From contig DAOM01000197.1 of NCBI GenBank assembly GCA_002501855.1, positions 1 to 14,553 of the forward strand: a stretch of DNA of 14,553 bases, given 5' to 3'. Below the pieces are notes generated by a model that was not told where the DNA came from, ran no database searches, and saw nothing but the letters and a program-made list of their open reading frames with translations. Of the stretch, positions 7,255 to 13,988 are shown piece by piece (the first letter of the stretch is position 1; every line of letters begins with the position of its first letter). The DNA comes from Candidatus Nitrosopolaris nunavutensis (GTDB taxonomy: Archaea > Thermoproteota > Nitrososphaeria > Nitrososphaerales > Nitrososphaeraceae). A program made the position numbers and the translations under genes.

Positions 7255-7777
7255 TGAACATCAATTTGTAGAGAATATTCGGAGACTAATCGAAACTTCG
7301 CAAAAATTTTTGGTCAATCGCAGAATAAGTTGGCATGATGATGCCAGATATGGTCCTGCAATTTTGCCTGACGAAGAATTTAATCGCTATGTGATCATTT
7401 GCATCAGGAAATCAGTTAGGTCAACAGTGTTCACTAAGGTTCCATTCATTGATGACTTTCATAGGAGGACGTATGACCAAGGTGAAAACGTTCATGGATC
7501 AGGTAATCTAATGTTTCCTAGAATGTCAATTCCTTATTATAGGGTAGAATATTCTGTAAATGTATGGGGCGCGACATATTTTTTCACATTCGATGCCTTG
7601 TTCGACCCGCATATTGTTATCGAAAAACGCCATGGGAAAAGGCTTAGCGGACTTGTCCACGTTCTAAAGTATAACCCTCCCCCCGATCGACTCTTGACCC
7701 TTAAATTACCAACGAAGGTGATGGTTTTTGATGTTAAGAATATGGTCAGAGTTATAGATAACTCATCATACTTTTGA
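7235..7777 (+). CDS. Hypothetical protein, 180 residues (second of an overlapping pair)
   Basis: Not recognised. The frame is open from 7058, but the ATG at 7235 (MPVYECNEHQF) is preferred because the stretch before it is occupied by the upstream gene in a different frame. The genes overlap by 20 bases, with AGAGGA 12-17 bases before the ATG. The predicted protein starts with a helix (about 9-28), then a mostly beta region rich in aromatic and basic residues (RYVIICIRKS 51-60, YYRVEYSVNVWGATYFFTFD 101-120, HIVIEKRHGKR 126-136). A T-rich stretch (CTTTTGATATTTTATATT) surrounds the stop and may end transcription. I see no catalytic motif I would trust. The position opposite a solitary methyltransferase leaves a defence-related role conceivable but unproven. 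Confidence 0.65.
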   Translation: MPVYECNEHQFVENIRRLIETSQKFLVNRRISWHDDARYGPAILPDEEFNRYVIICIRKSVRSTVFTKVPFIDDFHRRTYDQGENVHGSGNLMFPRMSIPYYRVEYSVNVWGATYFFTFDALFDPHIVIEKRHGKRLSGLVHVLKYNPPPDRLLTLKLPTKVMVFDVKNMVRVIDNSSYF

Positions 7778-8098
7778 TATTTTATATTATGTCCATAGCT
7801 TATCATTGTGACTATATCACCCGTTTGGTCTAAGCACATCCCCTGACTTACAGAATATAGGAATGCTATACGCTCATCGTCAACCTACGCTAATACAATT
7901 GAAACATTTAGGCGATAACCCGCAAAGCGTCTCAATTAGTTCGGATATATAAAGAGGACAATACACCAAACAGGTCTGGCGGTCTGACATTACAGCCTCG
8001 TTCTTGAACTATTGATGCGACAACCAGCCAGTCGTTTTCGAAAGAATCTTGAAAAAGTAAAAGAGTGTGTCCTTCATAACCGACGCTTATTTACAAGC
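7778..8098. other. Spacer between the gene pair and pyrB
   Basis: 321 bases between two convergent transcription units. It contains an unexpectedly good TATA-like element, ATATATAAAG, at about 7946-7955, readable on either strand. There is also a short direct repeat GTCTG-GCG-GTCTG near 7975-7987. A 34-codon open frame at 8015-8119 on the plus strand follows, antisense to the end of pyrB. The pyrB terminator candidate is at its right end. No gene is convincing, and pyrI is not here. Confidence 0.5.
8041..8064 (-). terminator. T-rich termination region after pyrB
   Basis: The minus strand reads CTTTTACTTTTTCAAGATTC starting about 35 bases after the pyrB stop. T-rich tracts without a strong hairpin are the usual archaeal terminator; support is compositional only. 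Confidence 0.35.
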
Positions 8099-9055
8099 TT
8101 ATATCGGGTTTTCATTTAGTACTAGGGCTAGGAGAGCAGCCCTTAACTCCTTTCCATAGGCAGCTTGTTTGAAATAAATTGCATTTTTTGTATTATCAAT
8201 CGAATGTGAAATTTCTTGCATTCTAGGCATTGGATGCATTACAGATAAGTCTGGCTTTGCTTTGCGAAGCGTATTGCTATCAACAGTATACGTGCCCTTT
8301 ACTTTTTCATACTCCTGTGGATCTGGGAATCTCTCTTTCTGTATTCGTGTGACATAGATTACATCAAGTTTAGTCAAAATATTGTCGTCTAGCTCTTCAT
8401 GTTCAAAAATTTTCAATTCTTTCTTCTCAACATCATATATTGACTCTTTTCGAATGCTCAACGTTGGAGGCGATATTAGGTGAATATTTACATTATAATT
8501 TGCGAGGCCGTATAACAGCGAATAAACTGTCCTTCCATATTTTAAATCACCAACTATTCCGATTCTGAGGCCATCAATCTTGTTTTTCTCTTTGAGTATG
8601 GTATATAGATCAAGCATAGCTTGAGTAGGATGTTCTTCACTTCCGCTGCCTGCATTAATTAGCGGGTTCTTTGATAGCTCTGCGGCGAATCTGCTTGAGC
8701 CATCTAGCGGATGTCTGAGAACGATAACATCCGAATAAAGATCCATTATTCTGATAGTATCAGCAAGGCTTTCGCCTTTTTCGACCGACGAGGATTTCGA
8801 ATCAAAAATTCCGATAGAGCTCCCTCCCAACGATGCCATAGCTGCTTCGAAACTCATCCTTGTTCTCGTGCTAGGCTCGTAGAAAATATAACCCAGAGTT
8901 CGTCCTTTGCCCAATTCGGCCTTTTCGTTTGGTCTTAGCGCGCTAACTCTATCTGTACAACCGAAAATAAACTCAAGGTCCTGCCTGCTGAAATCTTTGA
9001 TTGAAACTATGTCTCGACTAAAAAAATGATTAATAGGCATATCCCTTGGCTTCAT
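8099..9055 (-). CDS. pyrB: Aspartate carbamoyltransferase catalytic subunit
   Basis: Condenses carbamoyl phosphate with L-aspartate to N-carbamoyl-aspartate, the committed step of pyrimidine synthesis. The 318-residue protein carries the carbamoyl-phosphate loop EPSTRTR (60-66) and the 80s loop SSSVEKGES with Lys93. It also has RHP (114-116), HPTQ (142-145), GDLKYGRTVYSL (169-180, which separates it from ornithine carbamoyltransferase), TRIQKER (236-242) and HPMPR (274-278; HPLPR in E. coli). All active-site positions I can place are present. ATG at 9055 gives the full protein. A second ATG at 9040 (residue 6) is preceded by AAGGGAT and lies about 30 bases after the T-rich box CTTTTTTTATC (9076-9066), so it may be the real start. 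The regulatory gene pyrI, often next to pyrB in archaea, is absent on both sides. Confidence 0.97.
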   Translation of the reverse strand: MKPRDMPINHFFSRDIVSIKDFSRQDLEFIFGCTDRVSALRPNEKAELGKGRTLGYIFYEPSTRTRMSFEAAMASLGGSSIGIFDSKSSSVEKGESLADTIRIMDLYSDVIVLRHPLDGSSRFAAELSKNPLINAGSGSEEHPTQAMLDLYTILKEKNKIDGLRIGIVGDLKYGRTVYSLLYGLANYNVNIHLISPPTLSIRKESIYDVEKKELKIFEHEELDDNILTKLDVIYVTRIQKERFPDPQEYEKVKGTYTVDSNTLRKAKPDLSVMHPMPRMQEISHSIDNTKNAIYFKQAAYGKELRAALLALVLNENPI

Positions 9056-9410
9056 TCACCCCATAGATAAAAAAAGTTCAGATAATGAAGATTACAGACC
9101 CCAAAATGGTACGGTAAATGACTTGCATTTTGTTCGCAGCATTTATTTACGTTCAAATTTGGATTGATATCTTATGTTTTGCTACTACGTTTTTATTTCT
9201 ACTGGTGATGCCTATCGTCGGTATGTGAATCAAATTTGACACAATTTTAGGGGTCGACTTGGTATAAGTCTTTTACGCTAAAGTATTGATAATTGAGTTT
9301 TTCCCGTGTCCGAGTGAAACCAAATAAGTCTACGGCTAGCAGCATACTACCAATATTTCGTTCAACACCCAATTCAGTGTCTCTATTTCGGTCTAGAGGC
9401 TATCAGTAAT

Positions 9411-9563
9411 ATGCTCTGTTGCGAATCTCGTGCATCTTGTTTCTTGTGTGGTGGATTTTATCCTTTATTCTCTATTCCAGCACCGAGTTCTTTGTTAGAA
9501 GAGACGGATAAATTATTTAAAGAGCGATTTCATGGACTAATGGAAATGGGAAACAAGATTTGA
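9411..9563 (+). CDS. Possible micro-protein with clustered cysteines, 50 residues
   Basis: An ATG-started frame of 50 codons. The first residues are MLCCESRASCFLCGG, with cysteines at 3, 4, 10 and 13, including a CxxCGG pair. They are followed by a more ordinary, probably helical C-terminus (SLLEETDKLFKERFHGLMEM). The frame is open back to 9318 without another start. Four cysteines in eleven residues could bind zinc or another metal. No clear ribosome binding site or TATA box precedes it, and no family is recognised, so it may be chance. Confidence 0.28.
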   Translation: MLCCESRASCFLCGGFYPLFSIPAPSSLLEETDKLFKERFHGLMEMGNKI

Positions 9564-9623
9564 CGATTTGATTTTAGGAGAAATAAATTTCATTTTGCAG
9601 TCTAAATTCAATAGGTTCATATT

Positions 9624-9634
9624 CATATTTTTAC
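9624..9634 (+). promoter_or_regulatory. TATA-like box of the aIF6 gene
   Basis: CATATTTTTAC is centred about 22 bases before the TTG start at 9651, consistent with a leaderless message. The surrounding AT-rich sequence makes the exact box uncertain. Confidence 0.35.
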
Positions 9635-9650
9635 ACAGAAAATTCAATAC

Positions 9651-10319
9651 TTGGGAATTTATAGATACGGCGTATATAAAAGCCCTAATCTTGGATTATT
9701 TGCGAAGGCCAATGATAGAATAATAATAGTTCCTTTTGGTTTTGCAAAAACTAAAACCGCTAAACTAATGGAATACCTAGGCGTGAAAGAGGAGCTTTAT
9801 ACATCTGTTGCGAACACAAGGCTTATCGGTCCGATGACGGCAATGAATAACAAGGGAATTTTGGTTCCCTCTATTGCCACAGATGAAGAGATTATTGTTC
9901 TGAAGCAGGCAACCGGTCTTAATGTTGATCGTCTGAATAGCAAATTTACTGCCATTGGAAATTTGATTTCAACCAATGATAATGGAGCATTAGTATCTCC
10001 AATATTCAAAGGTGAGGTAGACGAGCAAATTCGCGACGCTTTGGGTGTTCCTGTCCATTCGATGACGGTAGGCGGCTTCATTCAAACAGGTTCTATGATC
10101 GTCGCAACAAATACTGGCGCCGCGGTTCACCCAAAAGCAACAGAAGACGAGATTAAGGTGATTTCCGAGATATTGCAAGTCCAAGTTGAACCTGTTACCG
10201 TTAACGGAGGGATCCCGTTTCTATCTTCTGGAATACTGGCGAATTCAAAATCCGTGATTGTAGGATCTTTGACAAGCGGCCCTGAGTTGATTATGCTTAG
10301 CAGAATCTTCAAAGCATGA
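9651..10319 (+). CDS. Translation initiation factor 6 (aIF6)
   Basis: Archaeal counterpart of eIF6. It binds the large ribosomal subunit and keeps it from joining the small subunit prematurely; it also has a role in subunit maturation. The 222-residue product matches the family length and its pentein fold of five similar repeats of about 45 residues. The repeats are visible as recurring N-(T/N)-x-G-x-(L/A)-(V/P) strands: NNKGILVP, NDNGALVSP, NTGAAVHP and NSKSVIVG. NTRLIGPMTAMNNKGILVPS (residues 56-75) is characteristic. Translation starts at TTG 9651, with a TATA-like box 17-27 bases before it. It stands alone: the next gene on the strand is 289 bases away. Confidence 0.96.
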   Translation: MGIYRYGVYKSPNLGLFAKANDRIIIVPFGFAKTKTAKLMEYLGVKEELYTSVANTRLIGPMTAMNNKGILVPSIATDEEIIVLKQATGLNVDRLNSKFTAIGNLISTNDNGALVSPIFKGEVDEQIRDALGVPVHSMTVGGFIQTGSMIVATNTGAAVHPKATEDEIKVISEILQVQVEPVTVNGGIPFLSSGILANSKSVIVGSLTSGPELIMLSRIFKA

Positions 10320-10572
10320 GACAAAATCGATGAATGTGGATAACCGCGTCATAGCAACAAGAGATAGATTGGATGAATAAACAACGAGGAAACAGAACGC
10401 GGATAATATTCCGGAAAATAGTGCTGGATTAGCAATCATTCGGAGCTCCCATTGCACGTTGTCATTATGGGATAGTCTGTAATACAATCGTGATTGATAC
10501 TTCACGTCACTGGTGTGCTCCGGTTAGATAGCACATAGTAGCCAAGAAGCGCTTATTAATAAATGTCCAAAA

Positions 10573-10584
10573 GTTTATAGATAT
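10573..10584 (+). promoter_or_regulatory. TATA box of the Rieske-cytochrome b operon
   Basis: GTTTATAGATAT is centred about 31 bases before the ATG at 10609. Transcription would start near 10603 and give a leader of about five bases. That supports the chosen start and a leaderless message. Confidence 0.5.
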
Positions 10585-10608
10585 GGGTGAAGCTGCTTTC
10601 TGTACACG

Positions 10609-11223
10609 ATGACGCAGCAAAGCCCTCCTAATTCTGGAAGGAAGGTATCGCGGCGTGATTTTCTGAAGCTTATGGCCGCTGCAGGTACGGTTATGACTTT
10701 CATACCCTTTATAGATTGGGGTAAGTTCTTACCCAATCCTGCAGGCAATACATCTGCCAAGGCCCAAGTCGAGCTGCCTGATGGTTCGCAGGCCAATATT
10801 AAGACTTTTCCAGTTAATCATTCTGAAACAGTTGTTTATCCAAAAACTAGTGATCAAACATTAAACCAAGAATCCTTCCGACTTTGGCAATTTATACGAT
10901 TGCCGCTGGAGCTAGGGGGCAAAAAAAATGACGTGTCAGCCTTTAGAATGTATAGTATGATATGCTTGCATCTTTGGTGTCTATGGAAATACTGGCCTGA
11001 CCCTGGCAGAAAGCGAGGCGAATGCCCATGTCACGGTAGTATGTATGATCCGCTTAATGGTAAGGCATTTGTCGGACCAGCATCGGTACAATCACCACCC
11101 AGTAATGTCCTTCCGATGTTAGATCTAGAAATAGATGGAAATGGAAACATATGGATTTTGCCTCCCAACTGGAGTCCAAATGGAAACGGAGTTGTGGGCT
11201 TCGGTCGATTCCTAAAGGTGTAA
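10609..11223 (+). CDS. Rieske [2Fe-2S] protein of the bc-type complex
   Basis: Accepts electrons from quinol at the cytochrome b site and passes them on, here presumably to the neighbouring blue copper protein. The 204-residue product has a twin-arginine motif (SRRDFLKL, 14-21) and a hydrophobic segment (about 18-36). This points to Tat export in folded form with an uncleaved N-terminal anchor. Cluster ligands are Cys119 and His121 in box I (CLHLWC) and Cys139 and His142 in box II (CPCHGS). Cys124 and Cys141 are placed for the usual disulfide. Box I has Trp where most Rieske proteins have Gly (CTHLGC). The cytochrome b gene follows after 6 bases. The order Rieske, cytochrome b, cupredoxin is what I would expect in ammonia-oxidising archaea. 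Confidence 0.93.
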   Translation: MTQQSPPNSGRKVSRRDFLKLMAAAGTVMTFIPFIDWGKFLPNPAGNTSAKAQVELPDGSQANIKTFPVNHSETVVYPKTSDQTLNQESFRLWQFIRLPLELGGKKNDVSAFRMYSMICLHLWCLWKYWPDPGRKRGECPCHGSMYDPLNGKAFVGPASVQSPPSNVLPMLDLEIDGNGNIWILPPNWSPNGNGVVGFGRFLKV

Positions 11224-11229
11224 GAAAAT

Positions 11230-12915
11230 TTGGTTGCCACAATAACGGATGAAAACAGTCTAGTCACTTTCCTTAAGTGGATTTATGCCGGCATAGATAG
11301 AACTATCTTCATGGGGCTCAAGTTTACCTTTCCTGGAAGATTCGTTAGCCCACTTGGTTTCCTTGGCATGATTACTTTTGTCCTATTCATAATTCTGGGT
11401 ATTACGGGAGCCCTGTTAATGCTTTGGTACGAACCGGAGCTTGATAGAGCGTGGAATAGCGTGCAAAATATTAACAACACAATTCCCTATGGGTTCCATA
11501 TACGAAATATACACTATCATGCATCTAACGCCATGGTTATGGTAGCACTGCTTCACATGTACTATCAATATTTTAGTGGTAGATACAAGATAAGGAATGA
11601 AATTATTTGGGTGACAGGGGTTCTCATAGGCGTACTTACAATTCTTGAGGCGTTTACTGGCTACGACATTATATTTAGTGAACGCTCTGAGCTTGCCATA
11701 TCCATCGCGGCTTCACTGACTAACTCCATACCTGTTCTGGGTCCACAACTTAGAGATGCATTCTTTGGTGGGGGATTTCACGATTTTGTCCTAAGATTCT
11801 ATGCTTTCCATGTGTTTTTCCTCCCCATCGTACTCCTCGGTTTGATGGTTGTGCACTTTCCAAGGTTCCTCGTATTCGACATACCAATGGTTATGGCAGT
11901 AGCAGGAGCAATAATGATAACTGGAGGAGTATTTCCTATAGATTTAGGAACAAAATTTGTTCCCACGTCACCTCCTGGTATTACGGTACCTGAGTGGTAT
12001 CTAACAGGACTGTACGCATTCCTTAGAACCCAATACGATAAATTTGTAACAGGTGTTGCATGGCCTGGTCTACTCATATTGACGTTAATAGTTATGCCTT
12101 TTGTTGACAGGTATAGGAAATTCTCATGGAAAGATAGGCCACTTGTTACTGCAATAGGGATAACCAGCATTGCGCAGATTATGGTTACTACTTACTGGGG
12201 ATTCTACATTGATCCTAATATACAAAAGTCTCTGCTCGAAAGGTTAGTTATTGATCCGATCTTCTTTTACTCGGTGATGTTGATGCTGGTGCCCCTGTCC
12301 TTTGGTTTCACATATATGATGATAAAGCTAGCCAAGAATGCAGAAGTTAGGGCAAAATCGCAACCAAAAAAATCTTCAGGCAAGAGTTCAATCAACATCC
12401 CTAAAAACTGGATTTATATAGTATTTGTAGCGTTACTGGCTTTTCAAATTTATCTGAACATCGCGGCGTATTATGCTGTCCTTAGTGGAATGAAGAACTT
12501 CTCACTATTCATAGTAGGTATCATAATGCTTGTGTTTGCGGGTATGTTTCATATCTATCGACATGCCAAGACGATGGCAACAACCCCTCCGCCCCCACCA
12601 AAACCTATGGCTCCGCCGGCCGGTGCAAAGCCTATACCTTCTGCCCCGAGCCCGATTCCAGCCGGTTTACCAGCTACCTCCACTTCTGGTAAACCGTTAT
12701 CCCCTCCGCCAGCATCAAAGAGCGCGCCATCAGCAACTCAAGTTCCAGCCCATGAGAGTACATCCACGAAGCCAGTACGTTCAAGCACAGCCAACATTGC
12801 TGGTGCAACAAACGATGGACGGTCACAGAAAACCCCCTCGTCAATCGAGACGTCTGCGCCAGATACAGCAACGGACTTGAATGGCAACGCCCGGGATACA
12901 AAAAAGATAAGATAA
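11230..12915 (+). CDS. Cytochrome b of a bc-type (complex III) quinol oxidoreductase, with long C-terminal tail
   Basis: Membrane di-haem subunit that oxidises quinol and supports proton translocation. Haem ligands are His95/His109 (13 residues between) and His194/His209 (14 between, the spacing of cytochrome b6 and relatives). The quinol-site PEWY motif is at 254-257. Membrane segments occur at about 43-66, 97-113, 125-145, 187-208, 215-235, 277-293, 307-325, 343-366, 394-416 and 423-440. The N-terminal b6-like half and the subunit IV-like half are one chain. Residues 451-561 form a Pro/Ala/Ser/Thr-rich, probably disordered tail that ordinary cytochrome b lacks; it starts TTPPPPPKP and ends in a basic stretch. 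The start is TTG 6 bases after the Rieske stop, so coupling is likely; no nearer ATG precedes residue 28. Confidence 0.95.
   Translation: MVATITDENSLVTFLKWIYAGIDRTIFMGLKFTFPGRFVSPLGFLGMITFVLFIILGITGALLMLWYEPELDRAWNSVQNINNTIPYGFHIRNIHYHASNAMVMVALLHMYYQYFSGRYKIRNEIIWVTGVLIGVLTILEAFTGYDIIFSERSELAISIAASLTNSIPVLGPQLRDAFFGGGFHDFVLRFYAFHVFFLPIVLLGLMVVHFPRFLVFDIPMVMAVAGAIMITGGVFPIDLGTKFVPTSPPGITVPEWYLTGLYAFLRTQYDKFVTGVAWPGLLILTLIVMPFVDRYRKFSWKDRPLVTAIGITSIAQIMVTTYWGFYIDPNIQKSLLERLVIDPIFFYSVMLMLVPLSFGFTYMMIKLAKNAEVRAKSQPKKSSGKSSINIPKNWIYIVFVALLAFQIYLNIAAYYAVLSGMKNFSLFIVGIIMLVFAGMFHIYRHAKTMATTPPPPPKPMAPPAGAKPIPSAPSPIPAGLPATSTSGKPLSPPPASKSAPSATQVPAHESTSTKPVRSSTANIAGATNDGRSQKTPSSIETSAPDTATDLNGNARDTKKIR
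12663..12696. repeat. Perfect 11-base inverted repeat inside the cytochrome b tail
   Basis: CGGTTTACCAG (12663-12673) and CTGGTAAACCG (12686-12696) are exact reverse complements separated by 12 bases. In mRNA this would form a stable hairpin within the coding sequence of the low-complexity tail, encoding AGLPATSTSGKPL. Confidence 0.7.
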
Positions 12916-12930
12916 CTAACCGCTAATTAT

Positions 12931-12950
12931 CCGGATTTTTCTGGTATTTC
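12931..12950 (+). terminator. Possible terminator of the Rieske-cytochrome b operon
   Basis: CCGGA-TTTT-TCTGG forms a five-pair stem in RNA (one G-U pair) starting 16 bases after the cytochrome b stop, followed by TATTTC. The T-rich loop and tail fit archaeal termination. The cupredoxin gene downstream has its own promoter signals. Confidence 0.35.
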
Positions 12951-12957
12951 AAACAAA

Positions 12958-12966
12958 CTTTATATG
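12958..12966 (+). promoter_or_regulatory. TATA box of the cupredoxin gene
   Basis: CTTTATATG is placed to start transcription near 12988, about 30 bases before the ATG. The leader would contain the purine-rich ribosome binding site, so this message would be leadered, unlike the neighbouring Rieske transcript. Confidence 0.5.
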
Positions 12967-12996
12967 TGAAAAATCATTAGAATCGATTGACAAATA

Positions 12997-13010
12997 GAGG
13001 AAGGAAGGAT
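12997..13010 (+). promoter_or_regulatory. Shine-Dalgarno region of the cupredoxin gene
   Basis: The stretch AGAGGAAGGAAGGAT, ending 8 bases before ATG 13019, offers several overlapping matches to the anti-Shine-Dalgarno sequence. It is the clearest ribosome binding site in the window and fixes the start of the gene. Confidence 0.55.
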
Positions 13011-13018
13011 CATTTTTT

Positions 13019-13501
13019 ATGGAAAAACGTAGTCTTCTGGAAAATCACACTGCGGGAATCAGTATTATTGCGTTTGTTATTGCTGTCGCGATAAGTATGG
13101 GATATTATCAGTTTCTATATGTTCCTCAATCTAATCAGAAACCGGTACTTCCTCCCCAAGTGTTAAATCCAGCACAGACTATCCAGGTTACAATTGTACC
13201 GGGCTCTTCTTCACCTTCACAGACCACAAACTTTGTGCCCAAAGCAGTTCAAGGCAGTTTGGGACTGTCTAGTAGAGTCGTGTGGACAAATACAGATTCA
13301 GTCCCTCACTCTGTCACTTCGGATAACAACTATAAGGATGTAATCTCTGGTTCATTTAATTCGATTGACCATGGTCAAGGTCTAATTCCCCCACAACAGA
13401 AATTCACATTTGTATTCACATCGGACGGAGTATACGCATACCATTGTGAACCACATCCGTGGATGCAAGGCAAGGTTACAATTCTGAAACAGAAATTTTA
13501 A
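13019..13501 (+). CDS. Membrane-anchored blue copper protein (plastocyanin/amicyanin-like)
   Basis: Type 1 copper electron carrier, expected to replace cytochrome c between the bc-type complex and the terminal oxidase or other copper enzymes on the outer face of the membrane. The 160-residue product has an uncleaved-looking N-terminal membrane segment (about 12-34), a Pro/Gln-rich linker (35-55) and a cupredoxin domain. Copper ligands are His97 (in VPHSV), Cys143, His146 and Met149 (in YHCEPHPWMQG). The Cys-x2-His-x2-Met loop is the short, amicyanin-type loop rather than plastocyanin's x4. The gene follows cytochrome b by 103 bases on the same strand, with its own TATA box and Shine-Dalgarno sequence. 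All four ligands are present. Confidence 0.93.
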   Translation: MEKRSLLENHTAGISIIAFVIAVAISMGYYQFLYVPQSNQKPVLPPQVLNPAQTIQVTIVPGSSSPSQTTNFVPKAVQGSLGLSSRVVWTNTDSVPHSVTSDNNYKDVISGSFNSIDHGQGLIPPQQKFTFVFTSDGVYAYHCEPHPWMQGKVTILKQKF

Positions 13502-13536
13502 CGGTCAGTTGGGAGCACAGAGAAGTAAGAAAATTA

Positions 13537-13899
13537 TTATGTTATCTTGATATAGGTAACATCGCTTGAGACTTCTTTATGTTCTTGTATTATCGCTACT
13601 CGAAACTTTGCGTTGGTGTAATTCGTTGCTGGAGTATGTTGTGTCGTCGCAGTAAATTCTAATGTATTCGTGTTACCTATGTCCTCCCTAAAGATGGAAA
13701 GTCTGGCATAAGGGTAGGTAATTCTCCTTCCGTTAAGACTCGTATAGCTAAAGATGTCATTTGAATTTTCAATTTGCGAATTGATCACGATGCTATCAAA
13801 TCTACCGAGATAATTGAGATCAATTCTTCCATGGACCTCTTGACCTGGAGATATTTCATTTTCTGTAACTGCTATCGAAATCTCACGCTTCGTACTCAT
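13537..13899 (-). CDS. Hypothetical protein, 120 residues, probably all-beta
   Basis: Not assigned to a named family. The sequence alternates hydrophobic and polar residues throughout (REISIAVTENEISPGQEVHG at 5-24, RFDSIVINSQIENSND at 33-48, LEFTATTQH at 80-88, KFRVAIIQEHKEVSSDVTYIKI at 98-119). This suggests a small beta-sandwich; the ISPGQEVHG turn resembles arrestin-like or Spo0M-like folds, which is only a resemblance. It has no signal peptide, membrane segment or cysteine, so it is probably cytoplasmic. ATG start; AAATATAAC at about 13943-13951 on the minus strand could be its TATA box, with GGGAG in the leader. It converges with the cupredoxin gene, 35 bases apart. Confidence 0.65.
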   Translation of the reverse strand: MSTKREISIAVTENEISPGQEVHGRIDLNYLGRFDSIVINSQIENSNDIFSYTSLNGRRITYPYARLSIFREDIGNTNTLEFTATTQHTPATNYTNAKFRVAIIQEHKEVSSDVTYIKIT

Positions 13900-13988
13900 T
13901 GTAGAAATAATTCATCTCCCTCATATTGGTCAGACATATGCTGTTATATTTCATAACTTATACTGTGTTTCCCTCGATTTTAGCTAGA

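Larger units (their letters stand above)
9056..9650. other. Spacer between pyrB and aIF6 genes
   Basis: 595 bases separating divergent genes. The left end holds the pyrB promoter region. A hairpin GACTT-GGTAT-AAGTC followed by TTTT (9256-9274) has no plus-strand gene before it. The right half contains one possible 50-codon gene (listed separately). The last 30 bases contain the aIF6 promoter. I see no RNA gene. Confidence 0.5.

Noticed and set aside
7592..7643. Possible PD-(D/E)xK nuclease motif (DPHIVIEKR) in the 180-residue protein
   Set aside because: The order and spacing do not give a true ExK after the aspartate; without fold evidence this is not a nuclease call.
9256..9274. Hairpin GACTT-GGTAT-AAGTC followed by TTTT, terminator-like on the plus strand
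   Set aside because: No plus-strand gene precedes it and the stem is only five bases; likely chance.
10245..10505. Minus-strand 86-codon frame after aIF6
   Set aside because: Overlaps the aIF6 3' end in antisense, has no promoter-like signal and no recognisable features.
12530..12901. Open frames overlapping the cytochrome b tail on both strands
   Set aside because: Long spurious frames are expected in C-rich low-complexity coding sequence; the cytochrome b frame runs on continuously from the membrane domain.
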